DNA of 64,000 nt from CAYOID01 sp964573115. Its GTDB lineage: Bacteria > Desulfobacterota > Desulfovibrionia > Desulfovibrionales > Desulfothermaceae. Shown here piece after piece: positions 41,450 to 49,616 of the stretch. Within the stretch, counting starts at the first letter, position 1. Every line of letters begins with the position of its first letter. Where the stretch lies: assembly GCA_964573115.1 (NCBI GenBank), contig CAZNIP010000002.1:1-64000 (forward strand), written 5' to 3'. The notes under the pieces were generated by a model, which searched no databases, was not told where the DNA came from, and saw nothing but the letters and a program-made list of their open reading frames with translations. The position numbers and the translations under genes are program-made.

Positions 41450-42871
41450 ATGGATCAGGTTGTGACTCGATTTCCCCCCAGCCCAACAGGGCACCTGCAT
41501 ATCGGCGGGGCCCGGACAGCGCTTTTCAACTGGCTCCTGGCCAGAAGCCAGCAGGGACGTTTCGTGCTGCGCATTGAGGATACCGATCAGGAAAGGTCCA
41601 CCCCGGAAATGACCGAGACCATCCTCGAGGCCATGAGGTGGCTGGGGCTGGACTGGGACGAGGGTCCGTACTACCAGAGCCAGCGCTTTGATCTCTACCA
41701 CGAGCACATCGAGCGGATGCTGGCTGATGGACGGGCCTACTACTGTCAGTGCACCCCGGACGAGGTCGAGGCCATGCGGGACCGGGCCCGGGAGAAAGGT
41801 GAAAAGCCCAAATACGACGGGACCTGCCGGGAGAAAGGACTGGGGCCGGGTCCTGGGCGGGTGGTCCGCTTCAAGAGCCCGCTCCAGGGAGAGACCGTGT
41901 TCTCCGACCTGCTCAAAGGGACGAACAGGGTGGATAACCGGGAGCTGGACGATTTTGTCATTCGCAGGGCGGATCAGACTCCGACCTACAACCTGGCCGT
42001 GGTTGTGGACGACGCCACGATGGGGGTGAACACCATTCTGCGGGGGGACGATCACCTCAGCAACACCCCAAAGCAGGTGCTCCTCTATCAGGCCATGAAC
42101 TACCCTCTGCCCGGGTTCGGGCATGTGCCCATGATCCTGGGACCGGACAAAAAGAAACTGAGCAAGCGGCACGGGGCCATGTCGGTCCTGGAATACAGGG
42201 ACATGGGCTATCTGCCCCAGGCCCTGAACAACTATCTGGTCCGGCTTGGCTGGTCCTACGGCGATCGGGAAATCTTCGACTTGAAGGAGCTCATTGACCT
42301 GTTCTCCTTGAAGAACCTGGGCAAGTCAGCCTGCGTGTTCAATCCTGAAAAGCTTCGCTGGGTCAACAGCCAGCACATCAAGGCCGCTGATGTCCAGACC
42401 CTGGCAGGCCAGCTCAAGGTGCAGCTTGAGCGTGACGGCTTTCAAGGGCTCGATGCGGACGACCTGGAAAAGGTCGTGCCCCTGCTCCAGCCCAGGGCCG
42501 AGACCATGCGGGAGATGGCCGAGATGGCCCGCATCTTTGTCATGGCCGATGAGAAGATCGAGTACGACCCGGATCTGGTCAGGGCTTTCCTGACTCAAGA
42601 GGTCAGGACCCATCTGGAAAACCTTGTGGACAGGTTTCAGGGGCTGTCGGAGTTCAGCCGGCAGGCCCTGGAGGATGACGTCAGGAGCTACCTCGAGGCG
42701 AACGGGCTGAAGTTCAAGCTTCTGGCCCAGCCGATCCGGGTGTCCCTCACCGGACAGAAGGCCAGCCCGGGTCTGTTCGAAACCATGGAGGTTCTGGGTC
42801 AGACCAGGGTGGTCAACCGGATGAGCCGGGCTTTGAGCATCCAAAACCCAGGTGACTCGTATGCAACGTGA
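41450..42871 (+). CDS. gltX: Glutamyl-tRNA synthetase
   Basis: This enzyme charges tRNA-Glu, and possibly tRNA-Gln as well if an amidotransferase is present elsewhere. The 473-residue class I enzyme has the HIGH-type PSPTGHLHIGGARTALFNWL near residues 9-28 and the KMSKS-type KKLSKRHGAMSV. The start follows AAGGAGCG. A GxYYCQCTPDE-like segment (RAYYCQCTPDEVEAM) and a CREKG segment are seen in the insertion region. The last residues (DSYAT then stop) fall in the left edge of a dispersed repeat, the same edge that ends mqnD. Confidence 0.96.
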   Translation: MDQVVTRFPPSPTGHLHIGGARTALFNWLLARSQQGRFVLRIEDTDQERSTPEMTETILEAMRWLGLDWDEGPYYQSQRFDLYHEHIERMLADGRAYYCQCTPDEVEAMRDRAREKGEKPKYDGTCREKGLGPGPGRVVRFKSPLQGETVFSDLLKGTNRVDNRELDDFVIRRADQTPTYNLAVVVDDATMGVNTILRGDDHLSNTPKQVLLYQAMNYPLPGFGHVPMILGPDKKKLSKRHGAMSVLEYRDMGYLPQALNNYLVRLGWSYGDREIFDLKELIDLFSLKNLGKSACVFNPEKLRWVNSQHIKAADVQTLAGQLKVQLERDGFQGLDADDLEKVVPLLQPRAETMREMAEMARIFVMADEKIEYDPDLVRAFLTQEVRTHLENLVDRFQGLSEFSRQALEDDVRSYLEANGLKFKLLAQPIRVSLTGQKASPGLFETMEVLGQTRVVNRMSRALSIQNPGDSYAT

Positions 42872-43045
42872 TTCTGGAGTCAAGTTTCTTGGTTGATCAA
42901 CCTGGCCGAGTCGAGATCCTGCTGGTTACGTCGGGGATCCTTCCTCTCCTCGACCTTGAACCTTGAACCTGTCAGCCCTGCCAGAGGCAGGGCTGACTCC
43001 AGACGTCATCCCGGCCTCTGGCCTGGCTGAGGGGTCGATGGTTGA
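42856..43045. repeat. Composite intergenic repeat, copy 5 (back-to-back halves)
   Basis: The left edge CTCGTATGCAACGTGATTCT lies inside the gltX 3' end and corresponds to 13623 in copy 1. The middle has TTGATCAACCTGGCCGAGTC. The right part has TCGACCTTGAACC, GAACCTGTCAGCCC and the palindrome around CCAGAGGC. It is followed by an inverted CCGGCCTCTGGCC palindrome and TCGATGGTTGAG. It fills most of the 272-nt gap between gltX and rpmB. Confidence 0.75.
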
Positions 43046-43076
43046 GCCTTGAAGAGGAGAAAGGACGGGGCGGGAG

Positions 43077-43116
43077 AAAAAAAAGGACGGCAGGCCTGGA
43101 ACACGGCCGCCGTCCT
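43077..43116 (-). terminator. Rho-independent terminator of rpmB
   Basis: On the minus strand AGGACGGC pairs with GCCGTCCT and an inner GGCC/GGCC stem extends it. A run of eight T follows. It lies 28 nt past the rpmB stop codon. Confidence 0.85.
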
Positions 43117-43143
43117 GTCAGGCCTGCCAGGCCAGGCAGGAGA

Positions 43144-43359
43144 TCAGCCTGCCTGGCGGGGCTGGGCCAGGGGCTTGGTCACCGCGCCGCTGCGCAGGCA
43201 GCGGGTGCAGACATTGATTCGCCTGACCATGCCTGAGTCCAACCGGGCCTTGACCCGCTGAAGGTTGGGTTTGAACCGCCGCTTGGTCTTGTTGTTGGCG
43301 TGACTGACGTGGTTGCCCACTTCAGGCTTTTTCCCGCAGATATCGCATTGCTTGGCCAT
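43144..43359 (-). CDS. rpmB: Large subunit ribosomal protein L28
   Basis: L28 is a 50S subunit protein near the E site. The 71-residue protein starts MAKQCDICGKKPEVGNHVSH after a strong GAGGAGG, and has the family core KRRFKPNLQRVKARLDSG. It carries two cysteine pairs, C5/C8 and C51/C54, the zinc-binding form of L28. A 118-residue reading through upstream sequence lacks ribosomal similarity and is rejected. The gene has its own predicted promoter (43472-43500) and terminator. Confidence 0.97.
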   Translation of the reverse strand: MAKQCDICGKKPEVGNHVSHANNKTKRRFKPNLQRVKARLDSGMVRRINVCTRCLRSGAVTKPLAQPRQAG

Positions 43360-43471
43360 GTTGGTCCTCCTCGCTTCGTCTCTTCGCCCGGTGCGGTTGA
43401 ATCCGGGTCGTGGCAGATCTCGTGTGGCAGAAAGGCTGCAGCTGCACCGCCTGTCGCTGTAAAAGAGGGGA

Positions 43472-43500
43472 AGAATACTCCTGATCTCTGAAAAAGGCAA
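43472..43500 (-). promoter_or_regulatory. Possible rpmB promoter
   Basis: Read on the minus strand, TTGCCT (43500-43495), a 17-nt spacer and TATTCT (43477-43472) form a plausible sigma70 promoter about 110 nt before rpmB. On the plus strand TTGACA at 43510-43515 may serve the divergent DUF177 gene, but its -10 is unclear. Confidence 0.4.
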
Positions 43501-43564
43501 GCCTCAAACTTGACAAAGAACTCATCCTCTAAGTAAGTACATACGTTTCACAAGGACGTCGTCT

Positions 43565-44098
43565 ATGTCCACGTTTCTTCTGCCTCTCGAGGATCTTCCA
43601 GAATCTGGACGGGAGACACACTTTGCCGAACAGGCTGCCTGGACCGGGCCGATTCGTGAGTTTCACCTGCCGTATGAACTGGTCAGCCCGTTCAGGGCCG
43701 GGCTCATGATTCAGCCCCAGAGCCCGGGATTCCTGATCAGGGGACACATGACCGGGGCTGTGTCCGTCCCCTGCGACAGGTGTGCCGAGCCGTGCCAGTT
43801 CGAAGTGGATGTCCGCTTCGAGCTCTTTGAAGAACCTCAGCCCGCGGAGGATGACGGTCTTGAGGGCGGAGAGCTGCTCAGAATGACAGACAACGGGGTG
43901 GAGCTCGATCTCGGCGATCTGCTTTGGGAACAGTTTGTGCTCGCCCTCCCGGTCAAGCCGCTCTGCGATGTCGAATGTGCTGGCATATGCCCCCATTGCG
44001 GGCAGAATCTGAATCAGTCCGGATGCACGTGCGATCAGAGTCCCCAGGACCCCAGACTGGACATTTTCAGGAAATTGAAAATCAACAAGGGGCAGTGA
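43565..44098 (+). CDS. DUF177/YceD-family protein
   Basis: YceD proteins are linked with 23S rRNA accumulation in E. coli and plants and are nearly always next to rpmF. The 177-residue protein has the pattern AVSVPCDRCAEPCQFEVDVRF at about residues 63-83 and the C-terminal LCDVECAGICPHCGQNLN. The cysteine-rich motifs may bind metal. It is 47 nt upstream of rpmF in the conserved DUF177-rpmF-plsX order, which supports the identification. Confidence 0.9.
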   Translation: MSTFLLPLEDLPESGRETHFAEQAAWTGPIREFHLPYELVSPFRAGLMIQPQSPGFLIRGHMTGAVSVPCDRCAEPCQFEVDVRFELFEEPQPAEDDGLEGGELLRMTDNGVELDLGDLLWEQFVLALPVKPLCDVECAGICPHCGQNLNQSGCTCDQSPQDPRLDIFRKLKINKGQ

Positions 44099-44145
44099 CC
44101 ATACCGGTCACAACCCCTGCGACACAGTGAACTACGAGGTGCACC

Positions 44146-44328
44146 ATGGCGGTCCCAAAGAAAAAGACGTCGAAGTCCAAAAAAGGCATGCGCAGGTCTC
44201 ACCATCGGGTGCCGAAACCGACCCTGACAACCTGTGAGTGCGGAGCGACCAGCCTGCCCCATCGGGTTTGCCCGACATGCGGCAAATACCGAGGGAGACA
44301 GGTCCTGAGCACAGATGAGCAGGAGTAG
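44146..44328 (+). CDS. rpmF: Large subunit ribosomal protein L32
   Basis: L32 is a small 50S protein. The 60-residue protein starts with the typical MAVPKKKTSKSKKGMRRSHH. It has four zinc-ribbon cysteines: C30 and C32 (TTCECG), then C42 and C45 (VCPTCG). The start follows ACGAGGTGCACC, a moderate Shine-Dalgarno match. The 3' end overlaps plsX by 14 nt, as in many bacteria, so plsX translation is coupled to it. Confidence 0.98.
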   Translation: MAVPKKKTSKSKKGMRRSHHRVPKPTLTTCECGATSLPHRVCPTCGKYRGRQVLSTDEQE

Positions 44329-45421
44329 CATTCCCAGCATTGCCGTAGATGCAATGGGGGGGGACCACGGCCCAAGGGTGGTCATCCCCGGAGCTCTCAA
44401 GGCCGCCCGCGAGATGAGACTGGCCCTGAAGTTCGTCGGTCGGGAGCGACTCATCTGGGACGAGCTGAACAGACATGACCTGGCCGGCCTGGAGATCGAC
44501 GTCTTCCATTCCCCGGACGTGGCGGAGATGGGCGACAAGCCCTCCCACATCCTGCGCAGGAAAAAGGACACCTCCATCCAGAACGGGTTCCAGCTGGTCA
44601 AGGAGGGTGAGGCCCAGGGTCTGGTCAGTGCCGGACATACCGGGGTGACCCTGGCCAGCGGCATGTTCACCCTGGGCAGAATCAAGGGGATAGAGCGGCC
44701 AGGCCTGGCCACGGTGATGCCCCGGGAAAAGAACCCCCTGGTGGTCATCGATGTCGGGGCCAATGTGGACTCAAAGCCAAGGCATCTCGTGCAGTTTGCC
44801 CTGATGGCTGAGGCCCTGAGCAGGAATGTGCTCAAGAAGACAGAGCCGCAGGTCGGCATTCTGAGCATCGGTGAGGAGCAGGGCAAGGGCAACATCCAGG
44901 TCAACGAGGCCTACGCCCTGCTGAGCAAGACCGACATGAACTTTGTCGGCAATGTCGAGGGACGGGACCTGTTCAACGGCCATCTGGACATCGTGGTCTG
45001 TGACGGGTTTGTGGGCAATGTGGTCCTCAAGCTGAGCGAAGGTCTGGCCCAGGCCTTCAGCGGCATGCTTCGCCAGGAGCTGAAAAGAGGTTTTCTGTCC
45101 AGGCTGGGGGCTTTTCTGGCTCTGCCAGCCTTCAAACGGCTGCGGACCCGGCTGGACCATGAAGAATACGGCGGGGCCCCCCTGCTCGGGTTGAATGGTT
45201 CCGTGTTCGTCTGTCACGGCTCTGCCGGGGAAAAGGCGATCCAGAAGGCGATCAAAATGGCGGCGACCTTCATTGCCTCGTCGGCCAACGACGACATCAG
45301 GGAAGGCCTGGAGGCGCATCCTGAGATGACCCGATTTCACAGGCTTCGCACTATCCTGCACACGTCCTCCAAAAACAGCGCCCAGACAGAAGAGCCGGAC
45401 AAGGATGACGAAAACGCCTGA
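44315..45421 (+). CDS. plsX: Phosphate acyltransferase PlsX
   Basis: PlsX makes acyl-phosphate from acyl-ACP for phospholipid synthesis with PlsY. The 368-residue protein has IAVDAMGGDHGPRVVIPGAL near the N-terminus, SAGHTGVTLASGMFTLGRI, VIDVGANVDSKPRHLVQFA, and the VVCDGFVGNVVLKLSEGLA region. The last 20 or so residues are polar and nonconserved. It starts inside rpmF and leads the fatty-acid genes fabH, fabG, acpP and fabF that follow on the same strand. Confidence 0.96.
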   Translation: MSRSSIPSIAVDAMGGDHGPRVVIPGALKAAREMRLALKFVGRERLIWDELNRHDLAGLEIDVFHSPDVAEMGDKPSHILRRKKDTSIQNGFQLVKEGEAQGLVSAGHTGVTLASGMFTLGRIKGIERPGLATVMPREKNPLVVIDVGANVDSKPRHLVQFALMAEALSRNVLKKTEPQVGILSIGEEQGKGNIQVNEAYALLSKTDMNFVGNVEGRDLFNGHLDIVVCDGFVGNVVLKLSEGLAQAFSGMLRQELKRGFLSRLGAFLALPAFKRLRTRLDHEEYGGAPLLGLNGSVFVCHGSAGEKAIQKAIKMAATFIASSANDDIREGLEAHPEMTRFHRLRTILHTSSKNSAQTEEPDKDDENA

Positions 45422-45549
45422 GGGATCTCTCCATGGGGTTTTCTTGGTCATCGAATCCTTCAGAACCACGCCTTTGAGACAGCTGCCCTGACGATCATCC
45501 CCGAAGCCGTGCCGGGCGCTTGCATGGCCACTGAGCAGTGACACGAGAC

Positions 45550-46542
45550 ATGAAAGAACAGACGTACATCCTCGGACTCGGGCACTACGTCCCGGAGCCC
45601 ATCCTGACCAATGCCGACCTGGAAAAGATGGTCGAGACGTCCGACGAATGGATCCGGACCCGAACCGGCATCGCCGAACGGCGTATGGTCAGGGAAGGCC
45701 AGGGATGCTCGGATCTGGCCCTGGAGGCCGCGCACAAGGCCCTGGCCCAGGCAGGCATCGCCCCGGGTGAGGTCACGCACATCCTGGTGGCCACCTTCAC
45801 GCCGGACTACTGCACCCCGACCACGGCCTGCGTGCTCCAGGCCAAGCTCGGGGCCGATTCCTGCGCCATGGCCATGGACCTGGCTGCAGGGTGTTCCGGC
45901 TTCACCTACGGCCTGGCCACGGCCCGGGGGCTGTGTGCCGTGGAGCCGGAGTCCAGAATTCTGGTCATCGGGAGCGAGGTCTGCACGTCCAGAGTCAACT
46001 TTCAGGACAGGAACACCTGCGTCCTCTTCGGCGACGGGGCCGGAGCCGCCCTGGTGTCAGGCCGGGGAGACGATCATGCCCGATTGATCGACACCCGGCT
46101 CATGGCCGACGGAGGGCAGGGCCACCTCCTGCCCGTAGGCCAGGAGGGGGGGTCGGCAGCTCCCTACAAGCTGGGTCAAACCGTGTCTCAGGACTACTTC
46201 ATCCAGATGAACGGGCGGGAGCTCTTCAGGTTTGCGGTCCGGGGCATGGCCGACCTGGCCGAGAAGCTCCTGCTCAAGCATGGCCTGAGCGTCGACGATG
46301 TGGACATGATCATCCCCCACCAGGCCAACATGCGCATCATCGAAGCCCTGGCCAAGAAGCTTTCCTGCCCAATGGACAAGGTCTTCGTCAATGTGGACCG
46401 TTTCGGGAACACCTCTGCCGCCTCTGTGATCATCGCCCTGAGCGAGGCCGTCGACCAGGGTCGGCTGACCCCGGGGATGAAAGTGGTCCTGATCTCTTTC
46501 GGAGCCGGGCTGACCTGGGGGGCAGCCCTGCTGGAGCTGTGA
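45550..46542 (+). CDS. fabH: Beta-ketoacyl-ACP synthase III
   Basis: FabH starts fatty-acid synthesis by condensing acetyl-CoA with malonyl-ACP. The 330-residue protein has SDEWIRTRTGIAERR at the N-terminus and the catalytic C115 in DLAAGCSGFTYGLAT. The His and Asn of the triad lie in MIIPHQANMRIIEAL and VDRFGNTSAASVIIAL. ATG 45550 is chosen; a GTG at 45538 would add four residues. Neither has a good Shine-Dalgarno sequence. The 128-nt gap after plsX shows no clear promoter. Confidence 0.95.
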   Translation: MKEQTYILGLGHYVPEPILTNADLEKMVETSDEWIRTRTGIAERRMVREGQGCSDLALEAAHKALAQAGIAPGEVTHILVATFTPDYCTPTTACVLQAKLGADSCAMAMDLAAGCSGFTYGLATARGLCAVEPESRILVIGSEVCTSRVNFQDRNTCVLFGDGAGAALVSGRGDDHARLIDTRLMADGGQGHLLPVGQEGGSAAPYKLGQTVSQDYFIQMNGRELFRFAVRGMADLAEKLLLKHGLSVDDVDMIIPHQANMRIIEALAKKLSCPMDKVFVNVDRFGNTSAASVIIALSEAVDQGRLTPGMKVVLISFGAGLTWGAALLEL

Positions 46543-46586
46543 TTTGACTCCCCAGTCTTTGGTCGATAAGAAAGTGAGTGGAGCCT

Positions 46587-47330
46587 ATGGGAGAATTGAC
46601 GAAAACAGCTTTGGTGACCGGTGGATCCAGGGGGATCGGCAAGGCCATCGCCCATGTCCTGGCCCTGAAGGGCTGGCAGGTCTACCTGACCTATGTCAGT
46701 CAGCCTGAGAAGGCCGAGCAGGTCTGCGCTGCCATCCGCGACCAGGGAGGGCGGGCGTTTCCCTTTGGCCTGGACGTGAGCGACAGGGCCGCCGTGGCCT
46801 CTTTTTTCAAGGAGACGGTCAAGGGCCAGGTCGATCTGGACGTGCTGGTGAACAATGCCGGCATGACCAGAGACGGTCTGCTGCTCCGGATGAAGGAGAG
46901 AGACTGGCGGGACGTGCTCGAGGTCAACCTGGACGGACCTTTCGCCTGCCTGCAGGAAGCGGCCAAGATCATGGTCCGGCAACGCAAGGGGCGGATCATC
47001 AACATTTCTTCTGTCATCGCTCAATCGGGCAATCCCGGCCAGGCCAACTACTGCGCCGCCAAGGCGGGCATTCTGGGGCTGACCAAGGCTGCCGCCCTGG
47101 AGCTGGCCCCGAGGGGGATCACGGTCAATGCTGTGGCCCCCGGCTTTATCGCCACGGAAATGACCGGTGAGCTGGACCCCCAGCTCAAGGAGGCCTATCT
47201 GCAGCGAATTCCTCTCGGCCGGTTCGGTCAGGCGGACGATGTGGCCCATGCCGTGGCCTGGCTGGCCTCAGCCGAAGCCGGCTACATCACTGGGCAGGTG
47301 ATCGGTGTCAATGGCGGGATGTACCTCTAG
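46587..47330 (+). CDS. fabG: 3-oxoacyl-ACP reductase FabG
   Basis: FabG is the NADPH-dependent reductase of fatty-acid elongation, a short-chain dehydrogenase. The 247-residue protein has the dinucleotide-binding TGGSRGIGKAIAHVLA, the NNAGMTRDGLLLRM stretch, the catalytic Ser in INISSVIAQSGNPGQ, and YCAAKAGILGLTKA with the Tyr/Lys pair. The C-terminus GYITGQVIGVNGGMYL is typical. ATG 46587 has GGAG at 4 nt; GTG 46578 is an alternative. It follows fabH by 44 nt. Confidence 0.96.
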   Translation: MGELTKTALVTGGSRGIGKAIAHVLALKGWQVYLTYVSQPEKAEQVCAAIRDQGGRAFPFGLDVSDRAAVASFFKETVKGQVDLDVLVNNAGMTRDGLLLRMKERDWRDVLEVNLDGPFACLQEAAKIMVRQRKGRIINISSVIAQSGNPGQANYCAAKAGILGLTKAAALELAPRGITVNAVAPGFIATEMTGELDPQLKEAYLQRIPLGRFGQADDVAHAVAWLASAEAGYITGQVIGVNGGMYL

Positions 47331-47429
47331 GAGGGATGATCCCAGAAGGGCATGTCCGGGCCGCCCTCAGGGCTCAGGCATGTCGCGGTGGTCAACAGAA
47401 CAACGAAGCAGAGATCAAGAGGAGGACAT

Positions 47430-47663
47430 ATGGCAACAGTTTTGGAGAAAATAAAAGCGATCGTGTCTGAGCAGCTGGACGTGGCCCAGGATGAAGTCAC
47501 TCCCGAGGCCTCTTTTGTCGATGACCTGGGGGCCGACTCCCTGGACCTGACCGAATTGATCATGGCCATGGAGGATGAGTTCGATCTGGAAATCGACGAC
47601 GAAGAGGCCCAGAAGTTGAGAACCGTTCAGGACGCCATCAAATATATCGAAGCCAAGGCTTGA
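47430..47663 (+). CDS. acpP: Acyl carrier protein
   Basis: ACP carries growing acyl chains on a phosphopantetheine arm. The 77-residue acidic protein has the attachment Ser37 in LGADSLDLTELIMAMEDEF, and the helix-rich flanks VLEKIKAIVSEQLDV and VQDAIKYIEAK. The start follows a strong AAGAGGAGG. A longer in-frame reading from 47352 lacks support. It lies 99 nt after fabG and 133 nt before fabF; a hairpin follows the stop and may reduce read-through. Confidence 0.97.
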   Translation: MATVLEKIKAIVSEQLDVAQDEVTPEASFVDDLGADSLDLTELIMAMEDEFDLEIDDEEAQKLRTVQDAIKYIEAKA

Positions 47664-47693
47664 TCCGTCCAGTGCCGTCCTGTGTTGCTGTCA

Positions 47694-47738
47694 AAGCGTC
47701 TTGAGACCAGACGGGTGTCCCAAGGCGCTTCATTATTT
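47694..47738 (+). terminator. Hairpin after acpP, possible partial terminator or attenuator
   Basis: AAGCGTCTTG pairs with CAAGGCGCTT (one G-T pair) around a 17-nt loop, followed by CATTATTT. The T tract is weak, so partial termination is more likely than full. That would fit the higher demand for acyl carrier protein than for FabF. Confidence 0.45.
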
Positions 47739-47796
47739 CCGAAATTTTGATCCAATGATTCAGCCCGGGAGCAGGCTGGGCTGAAGGGTGACGCTG

Positions 47797-49041
47797 ATGA
47801 TTGGAAGACGAGTCGTTGTCACGGGCATGGCCGCGGTGTCCCCGCTGGGGAACGATCTGGAGAAAAGCTGGGACCGGCTGGTCAAGGGGGAGTCAGGCAT
47901 CGCGCCGATCACCCGCTTTGACTGCCAGGAGTATGGAAGCCAGATCGCCGGAGAGGTCAAGGATTTTGACCCTTTGCAGTACATCCCCAAAAAACAGATC
48001 CAGCGCATGGACAGGTTCAACCGCTATGCGATCGGGACGGCCCAGATGCTCCTGGAGCATTCCGGGCTGGAGATCGACGAGCACAATGCCAGCCAGGTCG
48101 GTATTGTTCTGGGATGCGGGCTCGGAGGCCTGGAGACCATCGAGGAGTTTCATACCCGTTTGATGAAACGGGGCCCGGGAAAGGTTTCCCCGTTCTACAT
48201 CCCCAAGCTGATCTCCAACATTGCGGCGGGCCAGATCGCCATCTCCACCAGGGCCAAGGGGCCGAACATGGTCACCACCTCGGCCTGCGCCTCGGGGGTG
48301 CACAGCGTGGGCTACGCCTACTCCGACATCAAGCTCGGCCGGGCAGAGGCCATGATCTGCGGCGGCGTGGAATCGACCATCACTCCCATGGCGGTTTCCG
48401 GGTTCAATGCCATGCGGGCCCTGTCCACGAGGAACGATGATCCGCAAAAGGCTTCGCGTCCCTTTGACCGCGACAGGGACGGTTTCGTGATCGCCGAAGG
48501 CAGCGGGTTCCTGCTCCTGGAATCCCTGGAGAGCGCCATCGAGAGGGGGGCGACGATCTATGCCGAGGTCAAGGGCTTCGGGGCCTCAGCCGACGCCTAC
48601 CACATCACGGCCCCTGATGAGAGCGGGTCCGGCATGGCTCAGGCCATGCGCGCGGCCCTGCGCGAAGCAGAGTTTCCGCCCCAGGAACTGGAGCACATCA
48701 ACGCCCACGGCACGTCCACACCCTGGAACGATCTGTGCGAGACCAGGGCCATCAAGGCGGTTTTTGGCGACCGGGCCGCCAGGATCCCGATCACGGCCAA
48801 CAAGTCCATGATCGGGCACATGCTCGGGGCGGCCGGCGGGATAGAGTCCGTCTTCAGCGTCATGACCCTTGACCGGGGCATCATTCCAGGGACCATCAAC
48901 CTTGAGCATCCGGGCCCGGAATGCGACCTGGACTATGTGGCTGAGGGGAGCAGGCAGCAGGAGGTCAACTCCGTGCTGTGCAACTCTTTTGGCTTTGGGG
49001 GCACGAATGCCTGCATCCTGTACACCAGGTTCGCAGACTGA
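47797..49041 (+). CDS. fabF: Beta-ketoacyl-ACP synthase II
   Basis: FabF elongates acyl-ACP with malonyl-ACP. The 414-residue protein has RRVVVTGMAAVSPLGND at the N-terminus. The nucleophile is C164 in TTSACASGVHSVGYA, and the two catalytic histidines lie in INAHGTSTPWNDLCE and SMIGHMLGAAGGIESVF. The C-terminal SFGFGGTNACILYTRF is the usual gatekeeper region. ATG 47797 is used; a GTG at 47788 would add three residues. It is the last fatty-acid gene of the run. Confidence 0.96.
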   Translation: MIGRRVVVTGMAAVSPLGNDLEKSWDRLVKGESGIAPITRFDCQEYGSQIAGEVKDFDPLQYIPKKQIQRMDRFNRYAIGTAQMLLEHSGLEIDEHNASQVGIVLGCGLGGLETIEEFHTRLMKRGPGKVSPFYIPKLISNIAAGQIAISTRAKGPNMVTTSACASGVHSVGYAYSDIKLGRAEAMICGGVESTITPMAVSGFNAMRALSTRNDDPQKASRPFDRDRDGFVIAEGSGFLLLESLESAIERGATIYAEVKGFGASADAYHITAPDESGSGMAQAMRAALREAEFPPQELEHINAHGTSTPWNDLCETRAIKAVFGDRAARIPITANKSMIGHMLGAAGGIESVFSVMTLDRGIIPGTINLEHPGPECDLDYVAEGSRQQEVNSVLCNSFGFGGTNACILYTRFAD

Positions 49042-49133
49042 GCTTGGCCTGCCGTCGTCCCTGGAACCCCCTGCGAACCTGACCACCGAACCTTGCGACC
49101 CTGTCCGCCTGCCGGGCGTGGAGAGAATCAGCG

Positions 49134-49616
49134 GTGTACCGTCTGCCCTGGCCTGAATACTTCATGCAGATCGCTTTCCTGGTGGCCGAGCGATCCACCT
49201 GCCTGCGCCGCAAGGTCGGGGCGGTGGCGGTCAAGGACAAGCGCATCCTGGCCACAGGGTACAACGGTGCACCCACAGGCCTGACTCACTGCCTGCATGA
49301 CGGCTGCCTCCGGGAGAGGCTGGACATCCCCTCCGGGGAACGGCACGAGCTCTGCCGCGGACTGCACGCTGAACAGAACGTGATCATCCAGGCTGCGGTC
49401 CACGGCGTGATCCTGGCCGGGGCCGACATCTACTGCACCACCCAGCCCTGCCTGATCTGCTCCAAAATGCTCATCAACTGCAAGGTCCAATCCATCGTCT
49501 TTGCCCAGGGCTATCCTGACGAACTGGCCCGCACCATGCTCGAAGAAGCCGGTGTTCATTTTCAATGTCTGGAGATGACCAGGTCCGACCTGGGCAGCGG
49601 TCCAGGCCATGTCTGA
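49134..49616 (+). CDS. dCMP deaminase-family protein (ComEB-like)
   Basis: This zinc-dependent deaminase of the cytidine/deoxycytidylate family likely converts dCMP to dUMP. The 160-residue protein has CLRRKVGAVAVKDKRILATG, GLHAEQNVIIQAA (zinc His and catalytic Glu) and TTQPCLICSKMLINC (zinc cysteines). The start is a GTG whose product begins MYRLPWPEYFMQIAFLVAER, as in relatives; ATG 49164 would lose ten conserved-looking residues. It overlaps ribD by 8 nt, so the two are coupled. Confidence 0.9.
   Translation: MYRLPWPEYFMQIAFLVAERSTCLRRKVGAVAVKDKRILATGYNGAPTGLTHCLHDGCLRERLDIPSGERHELCRGLHAEQNVIIQAAVHGVILAGADIYCTTQPCLICSKMLINCKVQSIVFAQGYPDELARTMLEEAGVHFQCLEMTRSDLGSGPGHV

Noticed and set aside
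43144..43500. A 118-residue L28 starting at 43500
   Set aside because: The first 47 residues have no ribosomal similarity, and the true start at 43359 has a GAGGAGG ribosome-binding site.
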